From positions 1 through 64,000 of the forward strand of contig QHUM01000037.1 in the NCBI GenBank assembly GCA_003222135.1: DNA of 64,000 nucleotides, written 5' to 3'. Shown one piece after another: positions 16,823 through 24,912 of the stretch (within the stretch, counting starts at the first letter, position 1; each line of letters starts with the position of its first letter). Below the pieces are notes generated by a model. The model was given only the letters and a program-made list of their open reading frames with translations, was not told where the DNA came from and searched no databases. The translations under genes were made by a program, and so were the position numbers. The stretch is from Gemmatimonadota bacterium. GTDB lineage: Bacteria; Gemmatimonadota; Gemmatimonadetes; Gemmatimonadales; GWC2-71-9.

Positions 16823-17947
16823 GTGCCGCACGCGCCGCCGTCGAGCGACCTCCGCAGGTGGGATGCGTACGCGCCGCCGCGGGTCACTGAGGCGACGGTG
16901 TGGAGCGCGGATGCCGACCTGCTAGCGGCCGCAGCGCACGCCGCCGTAACCTGGCGCGCCGAGGGCGCGCGGGGGGGGGCGGCGGGAGATGGCCCGACGC
17001 TCCTGCTCGGTTTGGCGGAGGCGGTGCAGCAGGCCCGCTGTGGCAACGCCGTCACCGTGGATGCGCGCGCCGCGTCCCCGGCCGGCTGGCGTCAGCTCGA
17101 GCTGCTGCAAACCGAGCTGATCCGCGCCTGGGACGAGGATGGCGCGCGCGTGAGCACGGCCCTCGTTCTCAAGACGTGGAACGCCGTCGAGGCCGTGCGC
17201 AAAGCGCTCGAGCGAAGCGGTGCGGAGCACATGGCCTCGCAGCTCGCCGGCCCCGACGGCCTGGAGCTGCTCGTCGAAGTGGCGCACGACCTCCGGTCTC
17301 CCCTCACGTCGATCCTGTTCCTCGCGGAAACGCTGCAGCAGGGTCAGAGCGGCGCGGTCAACAAGCTGCAGCACCGGCAGCTCGGCCTGATCTACAGCGC
17401 CGCCCTCGGCCTAAGCTCGCTGGCGAGCGACGCGATCGAGCTGGCGCGCCACGGCAACGAGCTGCTCGATGACGGGCCCTCCTCGTTCTCGCTGGTGGCG
17501 TTGTTCGATTCGGTGCGCGACATCGTCCACCCGATGGCGGAGGAGAAGGGCCTGACCGTCCGCGTGGTGCCGCAGCTGCCGGACCATCGCCTCGGGAACC
17601 CGCTCGCGCTGGGCCGCGTGCTGCTCAACCTCACGACCAATGCGCTCAAGTTCACCGACCACGGGTTCGTCGAGATCCACGCGACGCCGCGCGGGCCGAC
17701 CCGCTTGGAGTTTGGCGTGCGCGATAGCGGGCGCGGCATCAGTCCGGCGGCGCTCGGCAGTCTGTACGAGCCGTTCCGTCGCAATCCGGGCCGGGAGGGC
17801 TTCTGCTTCTCGGGCACGGGACTCGGGCTGGCGATCTGCCGCAAACTCGTCAGCGCCATGGGGTCGGAGCTCCGAGTCGAGACTGACCCCGACAGCGGCA
17901 CGCGGTTCTTTTTCGAGCTGGAGTTGCCTCCGGCGCCCGAACTGTAG
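16823..17947 (+). CDS. Soluble histidine kinase
   Basis: GTG 16823 opens 374 residues; no ATG is in frame between the regulator stop and here. No membrane segment is visible, so the sensor is cytoplasmic. Residues 1-145 are an unrecognised input region. The H box is VEVAHDLRSPLTSIL (His155). The ATPase part has an N box NLTTNALKFT, a G1 box DSGRGIS and a G2 box GTGLGLAICRK. It probably phosphorylates the sigma54 regulator encoded just upstream; the input signal is unknown. Confidence 0.92.
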   Translation: MPHAPPSSDLRRWDAYAPPRVTEATVWSADADLLAAAAHAAVTWRAEGARGGAAGDGPTLLLGLAEAVQQARCGNAVTVDARAASPAGWRQLELLQTELIRAWDEDGARVSTALVLKTWNAVEAVRKALERSGAEHMASQLAGPDGLELLVEVAHDLRSPLTSILFLAETLQQGQSGAVNKLQHRQLGLIYSAALGLSSLASDAIELARHGNELLDDGPSSFSLVALFDSVRDIVHPMAEEKGLTVRVVPQLPDHRLGNPLALGRVLLNLTTNALKFTDHGFVEIHATPRGPTRLEFGVRDSGRGISPAALGSLYEPFRRNPGREGFCFSGTGLGLAICRKLVSAMGSELRVETDPDSGTRFFFELELPPAPEL

Positions 17948-18097
17948 CACTCCGAGTCGGGCTCCCGCCCGCCTGTAGCTCACCCCACCCACAACCAGAC
18001 GAAGCGCTGCCACATCCGGCGCGCCCGCGAGTCCCGCCAGTCCGTCTAAACCACTGCTGCATCAGCTGTTACGGAAACGCGCACGGCGCATACGCCG

Positions 18098-18112
18098 GCG
18101 CACGGCCCTTGC
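18098..18112 (+). promoter_or_regulatory. Sigma54-like promoter element upstream of the CBS-epimerase operon
   Basis: The bases read GCGCACG-GCCC-TTGC against the consensus TGGCACG-N4-TTGC, with only the first two positions wrong. The -12 element lies 40 bases before the ATG at 18152. A near twin occurs before the aminotransferase gene (30025-30039). In GC-rich DNA chance matches are common. Confidence 0.3.
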
Positions 18113-18151
18113 CTGACGCGTATCCCCGGGTCCGCAAATGCGAGGGAGCAA

Positions 18152-19651
18152 ATGGCAGCACAATTCCGAAGTGGACTGGCGCGAGTGACGACGATCGAGG
18201 TGCCGCGGAGCAGCGAGCCGGTGCATCGAGCCGCCCCGGCCCGGGACACCGACCTCAGGTGGCTCAAAGTGCTGGTCAGCGCGGAGACGACGATCTCCGA
18301 CACGATGCGCGTCATCGACCGCGGCGGCGTGGGGTTCGCTCTCGTCGTGGATGGGGAGCGGCGGTTGCTCGGCGTCGTCAGCGACGGCGACATTCGGAAA
18401 GCCCTGCTCGCCGGCGAGGATGCCGCCTCCCAGACCCAGGTCGCCATGACGAAGACTCCCGTGGTGATCACGCTCGTCGACCTGGCTCAGCGATCGCGGC
18501 TGGCGGGTGTCGTACGCCTGCTGCAGGAGCGCCAGGCCCGGTTCGTCCCCGTCTTGTCGGCTGACGGGACGGTCGCGGGGGTGCGCCGTATCGACGAGCT
18601 CGAGCGGCTGCTCCACAAGCCGCCACTGGCGACGCGACGGGCCGAGCAGGCCGTCCGCCGCACCGTCGGCTCGGTGCTCGTGATCGGAGGCGCCGGTTAT
18701 CTCGGCTCGGTCCTCACGCGCCGCTTGCTGCATGCCGGCTACCAGGTACGCGCGTTCGACCGGCTGCTGTTTGGGGGACGGCGTGACGGGGAGAGCATGA
18801 GGGACCTCCACGCCAACCCCGATTTCGAGCTGATGCGCGGCGATCTGCGACACATCGACGAAGCGGTGGCCGCGCTGGAGGGCATGGACGCGTGCATCTT
18901 GCTGGCGGCGATCGTAGGGGATCCGGCGTCGAAGGCCAACCCGCGCGAGACGATCGGCACCAACCTCGTAGCCGCCCAGGCCCTGGCGGACGCGTGCCGC
19001 TACCAGCAGATCAACCGTTTCCTGTACGCCTCGACCTGCAGCGTGTACGGGCTCGGCGGCGCGGTGCTGGACGAGACCTCACCGCTCGCGCCGGTGTCCC
19101 TCTATGCCCGCACCAAGATCGGATCGGAACAGGGGATTCTGGCGTTCGCGGACCAGAACTTCGCACCGTGCTGCCTCCGGCTCTCGACCCTGTACGGGGC
19201 GTCGCCGCGGATGCGCTACGACCTAGTGCTGAACACGTTCGTGCTGAAGGCCTTCACGGAGCGCCGCATCGTCGTCAAAGGCGGCAAGCAGTGGCGCCCG
19301 CTGCTGCACGTGCGGGACGCCGCCCGCGCCTTCCACCAGGCCCTGGAAGCGCCGATCGAGTGCGTACGCGGCCAGACGTTCAACGTGGGTTCGGACGCGC
19401 AGAACTACCAGATTCTGGCACTGGGGCAGCTGGTGTGCGACGTGCTCCCGGGCGTCGAGCTGGTGATCGAAGACGGCGTTCAAGATCTACGGGACTATCG
19501 GGTGAGCTTCGCCAAGATCGAACGAGACCTGCACTTCCGAACGCAGGAAACCGTCGAAACCGCGATTCGGGAAATCTGGGACGATCTGGCGCAAGGTCGC
19601 GTCGCGAGCCCGTCAGAACCGCGCTTCTACAACCACCTCGTGGCCTATTGA
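18152..19651 (+). CDS. CBS-domain / NAD-dependent sugar epimerase fusion
   Basis: In this 499-residue protein, residues about 38-155 form a CBS pair (VVDGERRLLGVVSDGDIRKALLAG, then FVPVLSADGTVAGVRRIDE), of the type usually attached to sugar-nucleotide transferases. Residues 172-499 are an extended SDR with NAD-binding GGAGYLG (179-185), STCSVYG and the catalytic Tyr318-x3-Lys322. It likely epimerises, reduces or dehydrates an NDP-sugar for the polysaccharide, with CBS-mediated control by a nucleotide ligand (inference). It starts a plus-strand operon with two P-loop proteins. Confidence 0.87.
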   Translation: MAAQFRSGLARVTTIEVPRSSEPVHRAAPARDTDLRWLKVLVSAETTISDTMRVIDRGGVGFALVVDGERRLLGVVSDGDIRKALLAGEDAASQTQVAMTKTPVVITLVDLAQRSRLAGVVRLLQERQARFVPVLSADGTVAGVRRIDELERLLHKPPLATRRAEQAVRRTVGSVLVIGGAGYLGSVLTRRLLHAGYQVRAFDRLLFGGRRDGESMRDLHANPDFELMRGDLRHIDEAVAALEGMDACILLAAIVGDPASKANPRETIGTNLVAAQALADACRYQQINRFLYASTCSVYGLGGAVLDETSPLAPVSLYARTKIGSEQGILAFADQNFAPCCLRLSTLYGASPRMRYDLVLNTFVLKAFTERRIVVKGGKQWRPLLHVRDAARAFHQALEAPIECVRGQTFNVGSDAQNYQILALGQLVCDVLPGVELVIEDGVQDLRDYRVSFAKIERDLHFRTQETVETAIREIWDDLAQGRVASPSEPRFYNHLVAY

Positions 19652-19699
19652 GCGAGTGCCGTCGCCACTCCCTCACGGTCGGGTAGGAGGTCGATTCCC

Positions 19700-21256
19700 A
19701 TGGCGCACACCGTCGAAGCGGCGCGGGCCGACCCTCCGGGACACCGGTCCTCCGCGGTGCCCGCCGGCGCAACCGTCTCGCGCGTCGCGCTGACGCTGCT
19801 CGAGACGCTGGACCGGGCGGGAATCCGGTACTGCCATTGGAAGAGTGACCCGCGCGGAATCGACGAGGCGCTTTCAGGCGTCTCGGATCTCGATCTGCTG
19901 ATCGATCACGCCCAGGCGCAGGCGGCTGGCGCGGCGCTGGCGCGCTGCGGATTCAAGCGCGCCGTCGCGACCCCGGCCATGCGCCATCCCGCGGTGGAAG
20001 ACTACCTGGCGCTGGACGCCGACACGTCGCGGCTGCTGCACTGTCACGTTCACTATCGCCTCGTCGTCGGTGAGCCCTACCTCAAGGGTTACCACCTGCC
20101 GTGGGAAGAGCGGTTCCTCGCGACCCGCCGACCGGCCGCGAGCGGCAGCGGTTGGGTTCCCGATCCCGCGCTGGCCATGCTGTTTCTCTGCACCCGCGCC
20201 GCGACCCGGGTGCGGTTCCGCGACCTCGCCGGTGCCCTCTTCGGGCGACCGGGGATCGCACCGGGGGCGGCTCGCGAGCACTCCTGGCTGCGCCAGCGCG
20301 CGGACCGCGTGGCTGCCGCGGCGTGGTGCACCGAGCTGCTCGGTGCGCGGGTCACGCCCGCATTCGGAACGCTGCTCGCCGGCGAGCTCACCCTGTCGCG
20401 GCTGCTGGCCTTCCGACGGTCGGCTCGCGATGCGCTGCGGTCGTTCCGGGAATCCGGGCCGCTGGCCGGCCGGCTGCTGGCCTGGCGCCGCGAGCTGGCC
20501 GCCGGCGTCGTGAAGCTCAACCGGCGGCGGTGGCGCATTGCCCGCCCCATTCGGCGCACCTTGACGAACGGCGGCGTGATGGTGGCGTTTCTGGGATCAG
20601 ATGGCGCCGGGAAATCGACGCTCACCCGGGCGCTCGCCGCCCTGCTCGCCCAGAAGCTCGACGTCTTCCTCATGTACTTCGGCAGCGGGGACGGGCCCGG
20701 CTCGTTACTGCGCTGGCCGTTGCGACTCGCGCGGCGAGTCGGCGCCGGACTCGGGCTCGGGTGGCGACCGGCCGGGCAAGAGCGCGCGGCGCGGCGCTCC
20801 GGTCCCGTCCGGTCCTTGGGACTCGTGCTCTGGGCCCTCACGCTCGCCGTCGAAAAGCGGCGGAAGTTGCGGGCGTCGTGGCGAGCCCGGAGCCGCGGCA
20901 TGATCGTTCTTACCGACCGCTACCCGCAGGCGCAGCTGGCGGGCTTCAACGACGGCCCGCTGCTGGCTCACCTGGCGACCCATCGCAACGTCGTGCTGCG
21001 CGCGCTCGCGCGCTTTGAGGCGGCGCCCTACCACTGGGCGGCGCGGCATCCGCCGGATGTGATCGTGAAGCTCACGGTCACCCGCGAAACGGCCACGCGG
21101 CGCAAGCCGGAGACGGGCGCGCATGAAGTGCAGCGCCGGATCGCGGCGATCAGCACGCTCGCGTTCCCGGGGGCGACGGTCGTCCAGATCGACGCGGATC
21201 GCTCCTTGGAGCACGTCCTGCGCGATGTCGAGGGGGCGGTGTGGAGCCACCTCTAG
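19700..21256 (+). CDS. Nucleotidyltransferase-like / thymidylate-kinase-like fusion protein
   Basis: The ATG has AGGAGG upstream. The N-terminal 250 residues resemble a nucleotidyltransferase fold (YCHWKSDP, SDLDLLID at about 73-80, with the DLD acidic pair). After a basic helical linker, residues about 290-518 look like a dTMP-kinase-type P-loop domain with Walker A GSDGAGKST (299-307), LTDRYPQAQ and a lid-like KLTVTRETATRRKPET. Such two-part proteins occur in glycan loci, but their substrate is not established. The next gene starts within its last codons. Confidence 0.75.
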   Translation: MAHTVEAARADPPGHRSSAVPAGATVSRVALTLLETLDRAGIRYCHWKSDPRGIDEALSGVSDLDLLIDHAQAQAAGAALARCGFKRAVATPAMRHPAVEDYLALDADTSRLLHCHVHYRLVVGEPYLKGYHLPWEERFLATRRPAASGSGWVPDPALAMLFLCTRAATRVRFRDLAGALFGRPGIAPGAAREHSWLRQRADRVAAAAWCTELLGARVTPAFGTLLAGELTLSRLLAFRRSARDALRSFRESGPLAGRLLAWRRELAAGVVKLNRRRWRIARPIRRTLTNGGVMVAFLGSDGAGKSTLTRALAALLAQKLDVFLMYFGSGDGPGSLLRWPLRLARRVGAGLGLGWRPAGQERAARRSGPVRSLGLVLWALTLAVEKRRKLRASWRARSRGMIVLTDRYPQAQLAGFNDGPLLAHLATHRNVVLRALARFEAAPYHWAARHPPDVIVKLTVTRETATRRKPETGAHEVQRRIAAISTLAFPGATVVQIDADRSLEHVLRDVEGAVWSHL

Positions 21257-22029
21257 CCACGCCCCGCGGCAGCGTGTGGGTGGAGTTCGTGGGGCTGCCG
21301 GGCGCCGGCAAGTCCGAAGTGTCTCGCGCGACGGCGCGAGTGCTGCGCGCGCGCCATCTGCGCGTCTCCGAGCCGTCCTACGAGATGGACCACGCTACCC
21401 CGCCGGCGCAGCGGCTGGCATCGAAGCTCTGGCTGGCCGCGCGCGGGTGGGCTCGGAATCCACGCGAGAGCCGGTTCTGGATGCAGACGCTCGTCGCGGC
21501 GCACCAGGACGGCGCGCGCTGGCCGCGCACCGTCGCCCTGAACTGGTTCTACCTGATCGGAAGCCTGCAACGCTGGTCGGGCGTCCCGGGGGTCCACGTG
21601 TTCGATCAAGGGCTGCTCCAGGCCCTCTGGTCGATCGGGTACGGCGCTCGGCGCCCCGACGTCGTCTCCACCGGCTTGCTGTCGAGACTCGGTAGCGCGC
21701 TCCCACCGCGCGCGCTCGTCGTGCTGGTGGACGCGGCGGTCCCCACGATTCTGCAGCGGCTCGCGCAACGCGGTACAGGGAAGAGTCGGCTGGAGCGGGA
21801 CTTGGTCACGGACAGGTCGGCCGACTGTCTCGCGAGAGCCAGCCAGGTGCTCAAGTACGTCGAAGACATCGCGTGGCAACTATCGCACGTGCACGATCTC
21901 GTGGTGCTGCGGATCGACAACGACGCGGAGTGCACCCTGCCGGCCCACGCCGTGGCGATCGCCGACGCGGTCTCAGAGCTGCTGTCGGGTCCGCGCTGGC
22001 TCCACGTATCGCGCTGGGTCCCCGCCTGA
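21241..22029 (+). CDS. P-loop kinase-like protein
   Basis: A 262-residue protein begins at a GTG that overlaps the previous gene by 16 bases. Walker A is GLPGAGKS (18-25). A later LVVLVDAAVPTILQRLAQRG looks like the base-recognition/lid area of small-molecule kinases, followed by R-rich residues. No specific family is recognised. As the partner of the preceding thymidylate-kinase-like protein it may phosphorylate a sugar, lipid or glycan intermediate (inference). Its 3' end overlaps the convergent ligase gene by 57 bases. Confidence 0.7.
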   Translation: MEPPLATPRGSVWVEFVGLPGAGKSEVSRATARVLRARHLRVSEPSYEMDHATPPAQRLASKLWLAARGWARNPRESRFWMQTLVAAHQDGARWPRTVALNWFYLIGSLQRWSGVPGVHVFDQGLLQALWSIGYGARRPDVVSTGLLSRLGSALPPRALVVLVDAAVPTILQRLAQRGTGKSRLERDLVTDRSADCLARASQVLKYVEDIAWQLSHVHDLVVLRIDNDAECTLPAHAVAIADAVSELLSGPRWLHVSRWVPA

Positions 22030-23355
22030 GGACGACGCGACGGCGCGCGCCCGGGCCACGCGGGCGTACGCCACGAGGGCGGCGACGATACCGAATGTGA
22101 TCCAGAGCGAGCGGAACTGCTCGACGTTGTTGAACAGGCCCTGCACGCTCGTCGCGACCGCGAACCCGCAGCAGATCCGGCCCAGCCGGCTCCCCTGCCC
22201 TTTGGCGACCCGCACGCGCCAGCTGTCCCGGATCACCGTCCCCAGCAGCCACAGAAACACGAGCAGCCCGAGCAACCCAAGCTCGGCTCCCATCGACAAA
22301 TAGGTCTGGTGGGCCACCTGCGCCCGCCACAGGCGCACGTACCCTGCATAGCTCGTGAATTGACCGTACCCGATGCCGAACAGCGGATGGGCCGACAAGG
22401 CCGCGAGCGCCGCGCGCCATAAGGCCAGCCGATGCTCGACGTTCGGGTCCGTGCTCCCCGTCCGCCCGATTCGCGCCAGGAGATAGGGGTGGTGCTCGAG
22501 AAACCAGGCGACGGCGACTGTCAGCGTCACAAGGGCGAACACGCCGGCGAGTAGCTTCCGCGGACCCAGCGCGGTCGGGGGTCGGAACCGCACCGCCACC
22601 ACGAGCCCGACCAGGAAGCCGACCAGAGTCCCGCGAGACCCCGTGGCCAACACGCCCACGATCAGCACCGGTATCACCACGAGCATGCCCACCGTCCGAC
22701 CACTGCGCAGCAGGAGCGAGCTGCGCGTCTCCCCTCCCCCGCGGTCCTCCGCGAGGAGATTGGCCGCGCACATCGCCAAGAACACGTTCAGCACGAGGTA
22801 GTTGCCGTAGATATTCGCGTTCTCGAACGGGCCGGTCGGCCGCTGCTCGTGGAGGAACAGGTTCTGATACACAGTCAGGATCGCGAACCCCGTCGCCATG
22901 AGGACGGACGTGCACGCGAACACCAGCAACCGCCGCGGCACCTGGTCGCGCAGCAACCAGTACAGCGCCACCATCCACGCCACTGCGGCCAGGTACTTGA
23001 GGGTCTCGACCTCCCCCGGGAGCAGGGCAAAGAATCCACTGGGCGCCAAGCTGTTGATCGCGAGCGAGGCGATGATGATCAAGCCCAGCAGGAACGCGTG
23101 CAGCGTGTACCGGGGCAGCGGCACCGAGCGGGCGGCGAACTGGAGTACCAGGATCAGCCCGACGAGGGCGACGACGCCGTCGCCGGCGCTCACGTTGACC
23201 CCGGCGACGGAGCTGTGGAACGGGTACAGTGCGCCGAGCGCGAGCGCGAGCACCGATCTGCCCCACCCCCGCGCCACCCTCCCTCCCCGCCGCGTCGCCC
23301 CGCGGTGGACGGCGGGGATGTCGAGCGTGACCATCTGTCCCCAGGCCACGGTCAC
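21973..23355 (-). CDS. O-antigen ligase / Wzy-like polymerase
   Basis: GTG 23355 gives 460 residues with GGGAGGAG six bases upstream, overlapping the flippase stop (GTGA). An ATG at 23334 is a second option. About ten to twelve hydrophobic segments are visible, with a large periplasmic loop. Motifs ATGSRGTLVGFLVGLVV and HPLFGIGYGQF fit the Wzy_C/O-antigen ligase family. It would polymerise or ligate lipid-linked repeat units. It is the last gene of the operon with the giant metallophosphoesterase and the flippase. Confidence 0.88.
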   Translation of the reverse strand: MTVAWGQMVTLDIPAVHRGATRRGGRVARGWGRSVLALALGALYPFHSSVAGVNVSAGDGVVALVGLILVLQFAARSVPLPRYTLHAFLLGLIIIASLAINSLAPSGFFALLPGEVETLKYLAAVAWMVALYWLLRDQVPRRLLVFACTSVLMATGFAILTVYQNLFLHEQRPTGPFENANIYGNYLVLNVFLAMCAANLLAEDRGGGETRSSLLLRSGRTVGMLVVIPVLIVGVLATGSRGTLVGFLVGLVVAVRFRPPTALGPRKLLAGVFALVTLTVAVAWFLEHHPYLLARIGRTGSTDPNVEHRLALWRAALAALSAHPLFGIGYGQFTSYAGYVRLWRAQVAHQTYLSMGAELGLLGLLVFLWLLGTVIRDSWRVRVAKGQGSRLGRICCGFAVATSVQGLFNNVEQFRSLWITFGIVAALVAYARVARARAVASSSGGDPARYVEPARTRQQL

Positions 23356-24908
23356 GACACTCCTCCCACGACGGCCCGAGCGGGCCGCACCCGTCGCAGC
23401 GCGTTCCGGCAAAAGCCGCCCAGGCGTTCGCGCAGCCACTGCCCGTCACGCCCCAGCAGCCAATCGCCGTTGCGCATCCACACCACGCTGCCCAGGACGG
23501 CGCCAGTGCCGGCCAGGGTGATGCCCAGGACGCCCGCCGCGGGTGCCCCGAGCGCGCGGGCGGCGGCAGCGAACGCCCAGGCAGAGACGCCCACGACGCC
23601 GGCTGCCCGCAGCGCGGGCCCGTGCGCCCCCACGTACTCGCGCCAGCCCATGCCCACGAGGCGCGTACCCAGGTGCGCCGTCAACACGAAGTTCACGAGC
23701 AGGGCCAACAACACGACCCACGCCACACCCGTGATCCCCCAGCGCTGGCCGACGATTCCCCCACCGATCACCAACGCGGCATAGCTCCACTGGCGCCAGG
23801 CGCGACGATACACAGCGCCGAGCGCTCGAGTGAGCGAGTCGCTGATCTTGTAGCTGGTGCGGAATAGGGTCCCGAGCACGAGGACGCGAAACGGCGCCGT
23901 CACCTCGGTCCAGCCCGGCCCGAGCAACACGCGCACGATCTCCGGCGCGAGCACCAGTGTCAGCGCGCTGAGCGGCAGGGCCAAGAGCGCGACTCCGGCG
24001 ACGCACCGCCGGTACGCTACGGCCACGCGCTGCCGCTCCGACTGGATCTGCGCCATGGCGGGGAAGAGCACGTCGTCGAGCACCTGGCCGACCAGGGTCG
24101 CCGGCGCGGCCATGAGCTGGTAGGCTCGCTCGTACAGACCGAGGGCCGTGACGCCCAGCCAGCGGACCACGACCAGGTAGTCGCCGTTCACGGCCGCGTA
24201 GTTTCCGATCCGGCCGAGCGAGAAGCCGCCGGTAAACGACAGCAGCTCGCCCAACTCCCGGCGATGCAGGCGGAATCGGAGCGTGCGCGGGTTCCTGCCG
24301 AGCAGCAGAGCGGTATTGAGCGCCGCCTGCGAGGCATTCGCCGCCACCAGGGCCCACAGGCCGCCGCCCAACACGGCCACCGTTATCCCCACGGCCCCGT
24401 ACCCGAGTGCGAAGGAGATCATGCGGAAGGCGGCCACCGTCCGGAACTGCAGGTCGCGGCGCAACAGCGCATCCGCCACGGCCGAGAGGCCTTGAATCGG
24501 GAGAATCCAGACGAGCACGCGCACGATCGCGGTCAGAGAGGGCACGTGGAGCGCGACTGCGACAGCCGGCGCGAACGCCCACAGCAGCGCGCCCAGCAGC
24601 CCGGCGCCCAGCATCGACAGGGAAAGTGCCGTGTCCACGTGGGCTTCACGCAGCCGCGGCTGCTGCACCAACGCGGGGCCGACGAACCCCTGCGACACCA
24701 GCAGGGAGAGGTTGATCACCAGCATCGCGGCCGACACCGACCCGAAGTCGGCGGGCGTGAGCAGCCGGGCCAGGACCGCCAGGACACCGACGGTGACCAG
24801 ACCCTGGACGCCGGCGCCGGACGACATCCACAGCCAGCCCGAGAACGCCCGCTCGGTCCGGCTGGGCGGCTGCTCAGGCGGGGAGCTGAGGGGCTCGGTA
24901 GGGTTCAC
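23352..24908 (-). CDS. Oligosaccharide flippase, Wzx/MOP type
   Basis: The 518-residue protein has about twelve to fourteen hydrophobic segments. An early SGWLWMSSGAGVQGLVTVGVLAVLARLLTPADFG and RRDLQFRTVAAFR are typical of polysaccharide flippases (TuaB/WzxC-like). It starts at a GTG only five bases beyond the giant metallophosphoesterase stop. It would flip an undecaprenyl-linked unit outward. The window therefore holds both an ABC-type exporter (Wzm/Wzt) and a Wzx/Wzy-type system. Confidence 0.9.
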   Translation of the reverse strand: MNPTEPLSSPPEQPPSRTERAFSGWLWMSSGAGVQGLVTVGVLAVLARLLTPADFGSVSAAMLVINLSLLVSQGFVGPALVQQPRLREAHVDTALSLSMLGAGLLGALLWAFAPAVAVALHVPSLTAIVRVLVWILPIQGLSAVADALLRRDLQFRTVAAFRMISFALGYGAVGITVAVLGGGLWALVAANASQAALNTALLLGRNPRTLRFRLHRRELGELLSFTGGFSLGRIGNYAAVNGDYLVVVRWLGVTALGLYERAYQLMAAPATLVGQVLDDVLFPAMAQIQSERQRVAVAYRRCVAGVALLALPLSALTLVLAPEIVRVLLGPGWTEVTAPFRVLVLGTLFRTSYKISDSLTRALGAVYRRAWRQWSYAALVIGGGIVGQRWGITGVAWVVLLALLVNFVLTAHLGTRLVGMGWREYVGAHGPALRAAGVVGVSAWAFAAAARALGAPAAGVLGITLAGTGAVLGSVVWMRNGDWLLGRDGQWLRERLGGFCRNALRRVRPARAVVGGVS

Positions 24909-24912
24909 CTGG

